Shown here: piece after piece, positions 49,099 through 59,077 of the stretch
Layout of the letters: every line of letters begins with the position of its first letter
How positions within the stretch are numbered: position 1 is the first letter of the stretch
Assembly: GCF_020360975.1 (NCBI RefSeq)
Contig: NW_025408674.1
Span: 1,984,001-2,048,000 of the forward strand
Length of the DNA stretch: 64,000 bases
DNA from: Hirsutella rhossiliensis
Taxonomy: Eukaryota > Ascomycota > Sordariomycetes > Hypocreales > Ophiocordycipitaceae
Direction of reading: 5' to 3'
Position numbers and translations under genes: made by a program
The notes under the pieces: model-generated
Seen by the model: the letters and a program-made list of their open reading frames with translations, nothing else
What the model was told of the DNA's origin: nothing
Database searches by the model: none

Positions 49099-50698
49099 AC
49101 TACGTTATATATTACTTAGTTTTTCTTTATTTATAGCCTTCTTAGGAATATATTATAGCTTAGCCTAAAGACTATATATATAAAGGTCTACTCTATATAG
49201 CCGTTAATATCTATCTTAAATACTATAATTCCTTTTATTTATAGGGCTAGAGTATCTTTTAAGAACGGCCTTAGTTATCTTCTCTTTTTATTAGTAAGAG
49301 GTATCTATAGCTTCTTTACTACCCTCTCGCTTACTATAGTATAGTAATTATAGCCGGTATTTATAAGCGCGTTAAGTCCCTTCTTCTTATTAATACTTAC
49401 CCTTAGCGTTACTAAGCTTAGTATAAGATAGTCCCTTATTAACTTTTAAGCTTCTTACTATTTCTCTTTTACCCTTAGCGCCTAACTTTATACTAAGGTT
49501 CCCTTTTTTCTAAGTTATTATTATCCTTAGTATCCCTCTCTTCTTTTATTACGCCCGCCCTCTAGGGTTCCTATCTCCTCTTTTTATAATAGAGCGCGAT
49601 ATATCCTCTAACTCTATAGTTAAAGTATATACGGTTCTCTAGCTAGCTCTACCCCTCCCTTTATTTATCTAGGGCATTAATACCGGTTATTAAGGTATCC
49701 TTATCTTTATCCTTCCTTTCTTAGGGGTATATATCTATTAGTCTCCTTTAATTTAAGGGGGGTTATCTTATTTACTAGACCCTCTTTAGCTTAGCCGCTA
49801 TTTACGCTACCCGATTAATATAAGTAGCGAAGCTTAATATAGGGAGGTCGACTATAGCTAACGCCTCGTAGAGCTAGATTCTTAGAGCCCCTTTTAGGAA
49901 GACGATCTAAATATTATATAGCTAGGACCCGCCTCCGGCCTTAAGAGTCTCTACTTAAACTTTAGGAGGAACGCTATAAATATTTAACTTCCCCCTTATT
50001 TTATTATCTAGATCGCTGCTACCGTGCGTAACTAAATATCTACGTTAAGGTAGATTAAGTTAAGGTACTTTAGGAATTCCTTTTAATTATAGCTCTTCTC
50101 CGCCCTTATTCTATAGTATATAGCGACCGTTTATTATAGCTTAGCGTCTAGGTAGTTATAGATAAGGTAGAAGATTTCCCTTAAGCTTAAGAAGAATTCT
50201 TTATTAATCTTATACTTCTCCTATATATATTATACCTATAGGGTATAGTGCTATTATTATCTATTGAATTTTCCTAGGCTTAAGAGAGGCTTCTTATAGC
50301 TATTCTTCCTTACTACCTCCCCCTTAGTCGTAGGCGTCGCTGCCCCCCCCGTTGCCCCTAAGGGCGGCATTAAACCACCTACTCCGCCCTTAGCCCCCTC
50401 CTATATACCTATCTATATTAGTTTATTTATCCTTTAGTATATCCTCTTAATCTAGCCGATTAGTTCCTATATCTATAGTTAGCTCTATATTACTTAATGC
50501 CTTATCTCTACCTCTCCTACCTATAGCGAGAGTATCGCTTACTTTATCGTTAGCTAGGCGTCTAGCCCTCCCGTTACTACTCCTTGCTATCCTTAGGCCT
50601 ATTCTCCCTCCTTTAGGTCGTTAGGATATCCGTATTATATCCTTTCGGTCCGATCTCTCTCTAGGCTTTATAGCCTTATCTAAAAGGAGCTTTAGATA

Positions 50699-50955
50699 TA
50701 TTAAGGGCCGGCGTATACTTAGTATAGTAGTATAGGGCCGAATAATTATTTATTTAAAGCTAAGGAAAAAGGAGGAAAACTCTATCTTAGTCGCTACGGT
50801 TATCTATCTTCCTTAGTCCCTAGCTTAACCTATATTCGGGTGCTATTCGGCCTAAGTTTAGGTCGAGCTCTACCTATATATAGGTTTACTTTAGCCCGAC
50901 TTTAGTACGGTCGCTATAGTATAACCTTAGCCTTTTATAGGCGTAGCCTATAATA
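50699..50955 (-). repeat. 5' LTR of Gypsy H
   Basis: 257 bp, same length as the left LTR and differing mainly by C/T and G/A. Confidence 0.9.
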
Positions 50956-51250
50956 TATACCTATCCTTATTAGCTTATCTATCCTTTAATATATCCTCTT
51001 AATCTAGTCGATTAGTTCCTATATTTATAGTTAGCTTTATATTACTTAATACCTTATCTCTACCTCTCTTACTTATAGCGAGAGTATCGCTTACTTTATT
51101 ATTAGCTAAGCGTCGGGCCCTTCTATCGCTACTCCTAGCTATCCTTAGGCCTATTTCCCCTCCTCTAAGTTATTAGGATATCTATATTATATCCTTTAGG
51201 TCCGATCTCTTTTTAAGCTTTATAGCCTTATCTAAAAAAAGCTTTAGATA

Positions 51251-51470
51251 TATTAAGGGCTAGCGTATACTTAGTATAGTAGTATAAGGCTAAATAATTA
51301 TTTATCTAAAGCTAAGGAGAAAGGAGGAAAACTCTATCTTAGTCGCGCTAGTTATCTATCTTCCTTAGTCCCTAGCTTAACCTATATTTAAGTGCTTTTT
51401 AGCTCAAGTTTAGGTCGAGCTTTACTTAGGCGTAGGTCTACTTTAGTTTAACTTCGGTATAGTCGCTATA
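51251..51470 (-). repeat. Truncated 5' LTR of Gypsy H2
   Basis: Begins TATTAAGGGCTAGCG like the two H LTRs and follows them for about 220 bp; similarity stops near 51470 and the last 35-40 bp are missing. Marks the right end of the nested H2 relic. Confidence 0.75.
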
Positions 51471-51702
51471 TATATTAAATATATATATTCGACCTATTAT
51501 TAGTTAAACTTAGAGAGTAATATTATATATCTTATTACTAGATTAGTAGACCTTATAAGCTCTATAATACGTTCTATATATTTAAAGAAGCTATATATTA
51601 ATAAGTCTAGGTAAGCTTAGAGCGCTGATAAAGTAAGAGCTTCTCGCTTTATAAAAGATAAGACGTAAACTATAGGTATAAGAGTTATTTCTGCTAGACC
51701 TA
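51471..51702. other. RIP-degraded sequence, no gene recognised
   Basis: AT-rich spacer ending in the TA target of the pogo-like element that follows. Confidence 0.5.
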
Positions 51703-51746
51703 AGTCCCTGCACATAGAAATGGGCACCCCCCTGTTTTGGGCACCC
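51703..51746 (+). repeat. Left TIR of pogo-like element 1
   Basis: 44 bp, identical in reverse complement to 53503-53546. Contains a C6 run. Confidence 0.95.
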
Positions 51747-51790
51747 CAAAAAATCACGACCATTTTCAACACCATTAATTCAATCCCTTC

Positions 51791-53392
51791 TCACTGCCCA
51801 CCACCGTGCACTACGATACAATCGTCACCTATTTCTGAAACCTCAGCTTCGGTTTCATCAGATTCTTCATTCTCAGCTGCGTTCACCTCCTCCTGCGCCC
51901 GTCGTATTGCCTCAATATTGGCGAACCTCGAATTCGGGCTCGTGACCACCTCTTCCTTTTTTCGGCTTGACGGCCGCCAATTGTGTTTCCAGTGCCTGAA
52001 TCTGCAATTGAGCTTTTGCTAAAAGGCCATCCTTCTCGTCAAACCCTTTGTGATCTTCCTGAACAGCAATCTCTTCGTGGGCACGTCGTCGTCTAGCTGG
52101 TTGAATTGAACTACCTGAACCTTCAGATCTTGCGAGCGCCTCGGGTCGACCACGCAATCTGGGATGTGTCTGATTGCCAGTCACTGGTGGGTAAGTGGCT
52201 ATTGAATGCATTGGCCACATTTTTCGCGTTCTTTTTGCGTCTGTTGCTGTTCTCCAGCAGAAGAGGGCTCAAAGTGGCTTCGCCATCGACACCGGCCACA
52301 AACCCGTCGCTTTCCAGCCACCCTTGATGTTTGACACAGTGAGCGCTTGCTCGCGTGCTTTCTGGTAGCAGGAAAGAAAGTTTTGCTTGCCGACTGGGCT
52401 TGAATCGGTCAGGAGGCTGAGAAATCCGACCTGTTTGCGGTAGTAGTGCTTAAGAGCGGAGAAGACAGACAAATCGAGCGGTTGCAGCACATGAGAGGTA
52501 TGGGAGGTAAGAAAGAAGGTGAATCTGATGCTGGTAGCATAGATACATGAAGTCAACCGTCTCGTGACTTCCGTGGCCGTCCAATACTAGCAGTCTTCGC
52601 TCCGAAGGGTCGGGTGGCTGGGTTCTTGGAATGAACACCTTTCGAGCCACTCCACCGCAGTTTGGTCCGAAGTCCAGCCGTTCTTTGTCGCAGTGAATTG
52701 CCAGTCACTAAAAGTACTGAGATCTTCTGGGAACCACTGTTGCTGGACCGATTTGCCCTTGAAAATGACGGGTGGAGGGAGGAAGGTGCCGGCAGCGGAC
52801 ACGCACTCGATGAACGACGTCCAGACCCGAGAACCAGGCGTCTTCTTTGTACAGATCGTTTTTCAGCACTGCCAACGACCAGGCCATTCTCCCAAGTCCT
52901 TCCATGATGCCTGCTTCATCCATGTTGTACCTGTTCTCCGGCTTAATAGCCAGAATCTCGGGAAGGAAGAAATTGTTGAACCAAGGCCGAATTACCTCGG
53001 TAGAAGCGCCGTTGACACGCGCAGAGTCTCTGTGATGGCACTTCTGGGTCCGAACTGCAGGATTTCGTCTTAAAAATGCTTGCATCCAGTGTTTTCCGAG
53101 CGGTGTGTGGTCTCCTTGACGGCGAGCATGCGCTGCGCGAACTGCCTGATCTGCGAGTGAGTGGGAGGAAGGCCCAAGGCGTCCTGAATGAGAATCCATT
53201 CGGTAAGTTGCTTTTCCTGTGTCTGAGAAAGCCTCTGAAGAGCAGAAAATGCATCCTTTCTGCATTCGTGACCATGCATGCGATTGTAAAGAGTTGCCTC
53301 GGGACGCCCCAATCGCGAGCAGCCTTCTTGGCGGATCCGCCATTGGCGATTGCCTCAAGGGCGCTGTGAATGTCAGACTCTGTATATTTCAT
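51791..53392 (-). pseudogene. Pogo-superfamily transposase, multiply frameshifted
   Basis: DD35D transposase of the Fot1/Pot2 type, starting at the ATG at 53392-53390 and ending at TGA 51793-51791. In order: an N-terminal HTH (psq-type, first about 45 residues), a CENP-B-type HTH (LSQTQEKQLTEWI, near 53235), catalytic Asp in NMDEAG (near 52920), second Asp in VLDGHGSH (near 52585), third in QPLD (near 52477), and a C-terminal coiled-coil and acidic tail. Continuity of these motifs runs through all three frames. I count twelve places where one missing base, nearly always in a run, explains the shift: about 53297, 53114, 52891, 52846, 52640, 52512, 52502, 52271, 52130, 52041, 51957 and 51949. 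No in-frame substitution stops were seen between the shifts. As given, no functional protein is made. Confidence 0.9.
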
Positions 53393-53502
53393 CAGTAGTG
53401 GCTTGAAGACACATGCGTCAATTTTTTAGCAGATTGGATGCGTTTCCGCGGTGAAATTTGCTGTTGAAGTTGACGCAGCCGTTTAGGTTGGGCACCCATC
53501 TT

Positions 53503-53546
53503 GGGTGCCCAAAACAGGGGGGTGCCCATTTCTATGTGCAGGGACT
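53503..53546 (-). repeat. Right TIR of pogo-like element 1
   Basis: Perfect reverse complement of 51703-51746. Confidence 0.95.
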
Positions 53547-53548
53547 TA

Positions 53549-53848
53549 TAGTAACACGTCTATTTACGGCTAATTTTCCTAGCATAGCAGCTATATATCT
53601 TCTAGTAAATATATACCGTTGCGGGATATATTTACTCTACTAGTCTTAAGCGCTTAAAAGGCATTAAATAATACTTAAGGGTAAGGAGATAAAGTTTTAA
53701 TAGGGCCTATTAACTAGAATACCTTAGACGTGCTAGAACATAGAAGCCGAGCCTAGCTAGCTTTAGAAGATCTAGAGATAAGCCTAGGTAGTATACCGGC
53801 GTTATGCCCTTATAATAGAAAACGGCCTTATATATATGTCGTATATAC
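53549..53848. other. RIP-degraded spacer between the two DNA transposons
   Basis: 300 bp of CA/TG-poor relic with no recognised feature; continuous in character with 51471-51702 and 55774-55920. Confidence 0.55.
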
Positions 53849-53850
53849 TA

Positions 53851-53962
53851 CCCGTGCCACGCCCCACTTTATTTGGAATTCGCAAGCTCCCACCTCCTAA
53901 AGTTGGTGCTCACCACCAGTATCCCCACACCACCGGAATACCCAGAATTTCGACTCCCCGAC
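53851..53962 (+). repeat. Left 112-bp TIR of element 2
   Basis: Identical to the reverse complement of 55660-55771. Much longer than the 40-60 bp usual in Fot1-like elements. Confidence 0.95.
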
Positions 53963-53993
53963 CTAGAATCGCTTCAACCACCGCGTACCACGC

Positions 53994-55610
53994 TCAGAAT
54001 CGCGTACTTCCACTCGTTCTAACCTTCCTGAACCCTCCATTGGCGTGCCTTTTTGCTGCTTCCTCAAACCATCGCTTGCGTGCGTTATGCGCCTTTTTCT
54101 CCGCGTCTTCTACTACCTTCCTTGCTTTAGCAATCTGATCATCTCCTTAGTTGCACCATTTCCCGTCCTTGGGCCACTGACAATACTCCTCCTGATTGTA
54201 ACTGTATATTCTTCATAGCCTTACGTTGTTTTTGGATCCGCTCCGCCATTTTGTTCGTCCCAAGTCCCTTTAGTCTGCACGAGCTCAGTCGCCAGAGATA
54301 GCGATCCTCGAATAAATCGACTGAGATCGTGAGAAAGTCGGGATCCAGGCTTTTATCGTCTTCAAGGACGAGATCTAATTTGTCCGCTACCTTGTTTATT
54401 TGTCGTAGAGTCAATGGTGTCTCGAAAGGTGAGGAGTGTGGTCCTGAATTGGGAGGAGGTGTGGGTGTCGTGGCTTGACGAGCTTCCAAACATTGAAGTA
54501 CTACTTGTGGATTGAATGGGAAGATTCCTGTCTTGCGAAATGCGGAGCGTATAGTACTCTCCTTGAAAGCATGCAATCGTACTTGTTGAATGCAGGAGAG
54601 AAACTCAAGCTTGGTTATGTTGACGAGGCCATCTCGAACCATGACATCTAAAGCCTTGGCGTGATAGTGCTTTAGGGGCTGGAAAACGACAACGTCCAAA
54701 GGCTGAAGTGCATGCGTGAGATTAGGCGGCATGCCGAAGGGAATAATATTGTGGTTGTCGCAGTATTCAATGAACTGCCTGGTATGGTGAGAGCCATGAC
54801 CATCAAGAATTAGAAGTCGCTTCGAGCTTCTTGAGCTTTTTTCCGAGTGCTTGTCAAAATGCTGGAGCCACTCCAGACTAATCACGTCGTTTGAGTAACC
54901 AGTAGGCGTGGGTCGAATAACTGTGTCAGGATCTAGCTCAGGTATTTGATACCATGAAGCCATGTGCATCTGGCCAGCGAGTATCAAAAGCCGGAACAAC
55001 CTCCCCATTCGCCGAGATAGCTTCGATCGCAGTAGCGGATTCCTATTCTCAGGAATGCCAAAATAATGAGCTCTCCTCCGTTTTGTCACAATCAGCTGGT
55101 CTTTTCCAACCCCGATGCGAAAACCAGTCTCGTCCATATTCCAGATATCCTCAGGAGGTATACCATTGTCTTGGATAACCTGCCGAAGATGCTGGAAATA
55201 CTGGTTAACTCGTGTAAGATTCTCGGAGACTTGGCGCTCTGCTTGAAGCCTTTTGGCGCTTTTGAAGTAGCCGTGACGCTTTAAGAAGCGAGAAGTCCAG
55301 TTTGGCCCCACGGTAGGAGCGTCGCGCTGGCTAGACTGCTCGCGCAAGATACAGTTTGCCGCGTCAGTAACGAACTCGACGCGTACCGCAAGGTTTATAT
55401 TATCCAAACGATCGATATAGCGACATAGGGCCTTCTCTTCTGGTTCGGAAAGCCTCGTATTTCTAGCTCGCTGGCCAGTTTTAGGAGGTCGGCCTTGAAG
55501 ACGGTATCGCAATCGATCACGTGTTACACCGAATTCTCGCGCTACGGTTGCGACTTTAGCACCGGAAAATTTTCAATATATCGAAGAGCGTTTTGTACAC
55601 GTGCTTCCAT
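53994..55610 (-). pseudogene. Pogo-superfamily transposase 2, frameshifted; looks open over 457 codons
   Basis: DD35D transposase for cut-and-paste mobility. The natural start is the ATG at 55610-55608; the stop is TGA at 53996-53994. Motifs: HTH_psq N-terminus, CENP-B-type HTH, NMDETG (first Asp), ILDGHGSH (second), LQPLD (third, 35 residues after the second), and a Lys/Glu-rich C-terminal tail. Positions 55512-54139 form a continuous frame, but it begins at TTG and hides shifts that cancel out: one base lost at 55042 and two at 54986 garble about 20 residues; losses at about 54328, 54269 and 54249 garble about 25 more. Further losses near 55562 and 54143-54147 cut off the N- and C-termini. 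The total deficit is about nine bases, all apparent losses. Not functional as given. Confidence 0.9.
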
Positions 55611-55659
55611 TTCGGCTATCGACGAGATCGTGAATTGGTTAAGATATAGGGATGCTGAA

Positions 55660-55771
55660 GTCGGGGAGTCGAAATTCTGGGTATTCCGGTGGTGTGGGGA
55701 TACTGGTGGTGAGCACCAACTTTAGGAGGTGGGAGCTTGCGAATTCCAAATAAAGTGGGGCGTGGCACGGG
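55660..55771 (-). repeat. Right 112-bp TIR of element 2
   Basis: Perfect reverse complement of the left TIR; the transposase ATG lies only 49 bp inside it. Confidence 0.95.
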
Positions 55772-55773
55772 TA

Positions 55774-58700
55774 AGGGAAAACATAGTTTAAAGAATATAA
55801 CTAGATTAAGTAGCGATAGTCTTTTCTATCTAAGTCTAGAGCTTATATCGATCTGCTATAAGAGCTATAGCCAATAATAATAGGCGAGTTTTGCGTATTA
55901 AATAAGATAAAATGAGGTGATAGAGGCTCGCCTACTGGCCTCGAGCGCAGCGATGGCGATAACCATATCCCGGAGCGACGGGCACGCTTGCAGTAGAAGC
56001 ATCCGATCTATGGTGATGCCAAGCTGCTAGGTAAGCTGGCAGGTATCTCGCATAGATAAAGCAAAGTAATCCAAATAGAGTGCGTTACTGTGTCTGGTCA
56101 AATGCAAGGGTACCGGCGATGTGTGTGGCATAGTTGAGGAGGGTCCTTATAGCGATGAGCTCGACATCTGTCTCTGGCGCTGGGGGCGACAAGCCCTATG
56201 AGTCCAGGCGCAATACTCGCATAGGAAGCCTCCTTGGCACTGCATCTCGCATCAGAGCATCGAATCGGCTACCGTGGATGCATAGCCAAAAGGAACGAAG
56301 CCTAGACCTTGATGCGTCTTTCGGCACAGGGCTGACGGCGAGTCCCCTTCTTGCACTTGTCAAGAAGGCCCTTTCATCGATTCTTCTCAGATGAGGCGCG
56401 GGAACGAAGCAGCCGCTGCAACATTCTGGAAACAAGGCGGCTGCACATGCGGCACACAATACTTCGTAGGGTCGAAGGATAATGGTATTGTTTGTTCCCG
56501 GCCCGTTCTGATGCAGACTCCAGTGGAGTGAATGAAAGCGGAATCGTGTAGCGCGGCCTTGCGGTACGTTTTGTAAACCCATTGTAGGCTTGCACTTAAG
56601 TTATTTTAGTACTGTTTCCAGTAAGAACAGACATGATTTAAGCATTTCATCCACAGAGGGAAAGGGAAAGGCTCCCGGCAATGGTCGGCAGGATGTCTTG
56701 GCTGGAGGCTTCTGCCGCCGCCAAGCGACGGCTTCTACTGTACGCCAAACGATCGGGAAGGTTTGCCAGGACAAGCGTGCATTTTGCAGCGCATGTCATC
56801 CTTTGAGGCGTACTTTGTATTCGTAGATCAAGACGAGCGTGGACGCTTGAGATGGCTACCACTCCGCTCCGGTCCTTGGAATCGGCTTTGTCCTCGGCCA
56901 AATGTCCCTCCAAATCTACTGCTGGGCGAGCACAGAAAGACAAGCATGTGAAAGTTGGAGCAAGCACCATGCGTGGCCTCGGCACGAGAGCGCACCTGGT
57001 GGTCTCTTGACAGCGTGCGTGTGCACCCCCGGCATCGCCAGCCGTGGCGGAGTAGGCGTTGGTGATGCCATCACCCTTTACCGTGTGCCGTCCGGAGTGC
57101 GGCCCGGGACCGAAGCCGTGTGACCGCTTACTTGACTTGAGTGCCGTGCTGCGTGCTTCGTAAAGTAGAGTAGGCATGCCAGGGTCCGGCCTGAAGCGGC
57201 CTGAAGCCGTGGGGGAAGCGGGATTAAGTGCTGGCCCTAAACTGAGGAATGCCCGTATAGCAGATGGTTATTATAAAGCGCAACACGAGGCCATGGCATC
57301 GAGCGCACGGAAGCTGGAGGGAGGGGGGGAGTCACCCGCGACCCAACACGTGCCGTCCCAAGCACATTGATAGCCGATGGGTGTCAGTATTGCTTGTGTC
57401 ACAGCCTCGGTGGGACTCGAAGGCCAATCTACCGCTCGCTGACCGTGGTCTGACCGGTGTCTGACCGACCATTTGAGAGCGGGAAACATTACTCTTTTCT
57501 TAACTCCCAAAGCCCTTTGAGACATCCACCCCCCCATAGATCCTCTATTTCGATCTCGGCGGCAAACAAGCAACTCACGTCACGGTTGAGGCCCATTCAC
57601 GCGAGGCTTGTGGGCATGTGACGGGGGTTGGCAGCAAGCGCCCGCCTGCCCGCGTCTCACCTTACTTGAAGCGTGTGGAGAGGCCCAAAGGGTCACCGTC
57701 ACCTGATGGACGGGCGGGTGAACCACAGCCCTCAGCTCCTGTCCCAGACATTGGACCTTGCTGATGAACCACCACCGGAAAGACGCCGTCCCTATGTACA
57801 TGTATCCTCTCCAGGGGGGCGGAAAGGGGGCGGAAAGGGGACCCTGCCACGCGCTACCCATCGGATCAATGCTCTCGGCCTGCCCATGGCTTGCCCTGCA
57901 ATCGAGTCTTGGTGGAAAGTAATTAGAGAAAGGGCCCATGCGGATCCGCGTGGAGAACCATGGAGACATGGAAGCGCAGAATAGCACGCACGCACGCACA
58001 CAGACACACAAAGGCATGCCACCAACAAACGAGGGGAGACCAGGCCTGTTTTGGCCTCGCACAACGCAGATCCAGCGACATCGGATGCACCCCCCCAGGC
58101 AAGACGTTCGACGTCCAACTCATGCGAATGGCGCCGCATGACCTTGTGCACCCTCCTCAGTCTGGCAGTCTTGTCTCTGTCTCTGTTCTACATTGGTACC
58201 GCCTGTGTCCCTGGATCCCGACTGGTTCGTCTCTCCCCGTTCATTGAAAAGGGGGCACCTCTCGTCTGTTGACCTCCTCGAATGGTCCCCTGTTCCTCCC
58301 TTTTCTCTCGCACTCTCTCGCACTCTCTCGCACCCAAGTCATAGACGGGCTTGCGCAACAGGGGCTATTCACACACATTTGCGTGGCCCTGCATCACACC
58401 CCCTTACATGCCCAGAGCCCACACCTTGGTCACCACCGCCAACCCCCCCCAACCATCTATCCATCTATTCGACGACAGTCCCCACAACAGAGCAGTGCCA
58501 ACTCAACTCACATACGTACAACAAACCAACCCGCAGCATTCTTGTCCTCTCCCTCCTTCGGCACTGCACCAGAAAGCCCGCATCCTAACCGCGCGCCCCG
58601 TTCCTAGCTTCGACTGGATCGGCTCAGACACCCCTAACCCACTGCAGACAACAGGGGTCCATCTCTCACCGCCGACTAGCCCCCAAGACACGGACCCCTG

Positions 58701-58940
58701 CCTGGCCTCTCTGTTCTGTGGTCTTGTTCGAACTCCGCCTGCGGACCGTTTCGGCTCGTCTTGGCTCTTGGAGCACCGAAAAGTCTCTCATCCTTCTCTC
58801 TATCCGTATCCTCTCTCCTCTTGGCCCTGCTGCAGACCGCAACTCTTGAGCACGCGCCGCGGCGGGGGGGGGGAGGAAAGCTTGTTCACTGGCCCTTTTT
58901 TGTGACACATAAAACAAGAACAACCCCCCCCCCCCCGAGT
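55774..58940. other. Heterochromatin edge and long intergenic region, no supported gene
   Basis: CA/TG-poor relic sequence continues to about 55920; from there composition is normal. The short frames at 56100-58900 overlap on both strands, mostly lack ATG starts, and show no recognisable domain. The interval 57560-58940 is strongly C/T-rich on the plus strand, with a CTCTCGCA-type microsatellite (about 58305-58333), a G10 run (58864-58873) and a C13 run (58924-58936), typical of fungal promoter or 5' leader DNA. An intron-containing gene cannot be excluded. Confidence 0.6.
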
Positions 58941-58950
58941 CGCTTTCCTC

Positions 58951-58956
58951 TATATA
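58951..58956 (+). promoter_or_regulatory. TATA-like motif upstream of the conserved hypothetical gene
   Basis: TATATA within CTCTATATACGGG, 204 bp upstream of the chosen ATG, directly after the C13 tract and followed by pyrimidine-rich DNA suited to transcription initiation. Position is plausible; use is unproven. Confidence 0.35.
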
Positions 58957-59077
58957 CGGGCCTTGGCCCCATAATCATTCATTGATCCTTATTTCTAGCT
59001 CCCGCCCCGCCCCCTCCTTTCCCCGAGATTCATCCCGTCCCATCGTATCCATCTAATCTTCTCTGGGCGGCGTCTGT

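Larger units (their letters stand above)
43929..50698 (-). pseudogene. Gypsy H internal region: gag-pol relic
   Basis: Reverse-strand gag and pol. The RT palm reads FVIVYIDNILIY around 47815-47850 with the second catalytic Asp changed to Asn. RNase H and integrase extend leftward to about 44900; gag and leader lie to the right (49100-50698). Dense TAA/TAG remove any coding potential. Limits of each domain are approximate. Confidence 0.75.
43672..50955 (-). mobile_element. Gypsy H: complete LTR retrotransposon nested in its own family
   Basis: 257-bp LTRs at 43672-43928 and 50699-50955 with exact TSD TATAC (43667-43671, 50956-50960). It is inserted in the leader of the older copy H2: both flanks continue H2 leader sequence, matching H's own leader near 50395. 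Transcribed right to left; RT motif YIDN at 47822-47833. It carries a 422-bp insert at 48677-49098. RIP is moderate: more CG and more intact codons than H2, but no open frame. Confidence 0.9.
19345..51470 (-). mobile_element. Gypsy H2: old truncated copy, heavily interrupted
   Basis: Segments 19345-20041, 20814-22144, 24775-24835, 25597-26689, 33668-35630, 43419-43671 and 50956-51470 align in order to the uninterrupted Gypsy H (43672-50955), so they are one older copy of that family broken up by later insertions. Orientation is minus: the right end is leader plus 5' LTR (51251-51470, truncated). The left LTR is missing. About 840 bp corresponding to H 49318-50158 is absent where Copia-2 sits. 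Everything is saturated with RIP. Confidence 0.75.
1..51702. repeat. RIP-mutated, transposon-dense heterochromatin-like block
   Basis: Reading through this block, CA and TG dinucleotides are almost missing while TA is greatly over-represented and CG persists. That is the footprint expected of repeat-induced point mutation (C to T, CpA preferred) in Pezizomycotina. Relics of reverse transcriptase and gag are recognisable but riddled with TAA/TAG, and there is no usable ATG-initiated gene. Composition shifts gradually at about 55.9 kb to normal coding-type DNA. Islands that keep CA/TG are later insertions and are listed separately. Exact RIP indices were not computed. Confidence 0.93.
51703..53546 (-). 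mobile_element. Pogo/Fot1-like DNA transposon 1, un-RIPed
   Basis: 1844 bp with perfect 44-bp terminal inverted repeats (51703-51746, 53503-53546) starting AGTCCCTGCACATAG, and TA on both sides (51701-51702, 53547-53548). A subterminal hairpin (GGGCACCC, loop ATCTT, GGGTGCCC) sits at 53490-53510. Base composition is normal with plentiful CA/TG, in strong contrast to the RIPed flanks: a recent arrival, or a single copy that escaped RIP. It carries one transposase gene on the minus strand. Confidence 0.95.
53851..55771 (-). mobile_element. Pogo/Fot1-like DNA transposon 2 with long TIRs, un-RIPed
   Basis: 1921 bp with perfect 112-bp terminal inverted repeats (53851-53962, 55660-55771) starting CCCGTGCCACGCCCC, and TA duplications at 53849-53850 and 55772-55773. 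One transposase gene on the minus strand fills the interior. Composition is normal and un-RIPed. It is a different family from element 1 (different TIRs and protein), though the same superfamily. Confidence 0.95.

Noticed and set aside
54139..55512. Intact 457-aa transposase gene
   Set aside because: Starts at TTG and contains two out-of-frame stretches relative to conserved transposase sequence; treated as a frameshifted pseudogene spanning 53994-55610.
56134..58905. Many overlapping frames of 60-184 codons
   Set aside because: They overlap on both strands, are low in complexity or C/T-driven, mostly lack conserved-looking sequence, and none shows a domain.
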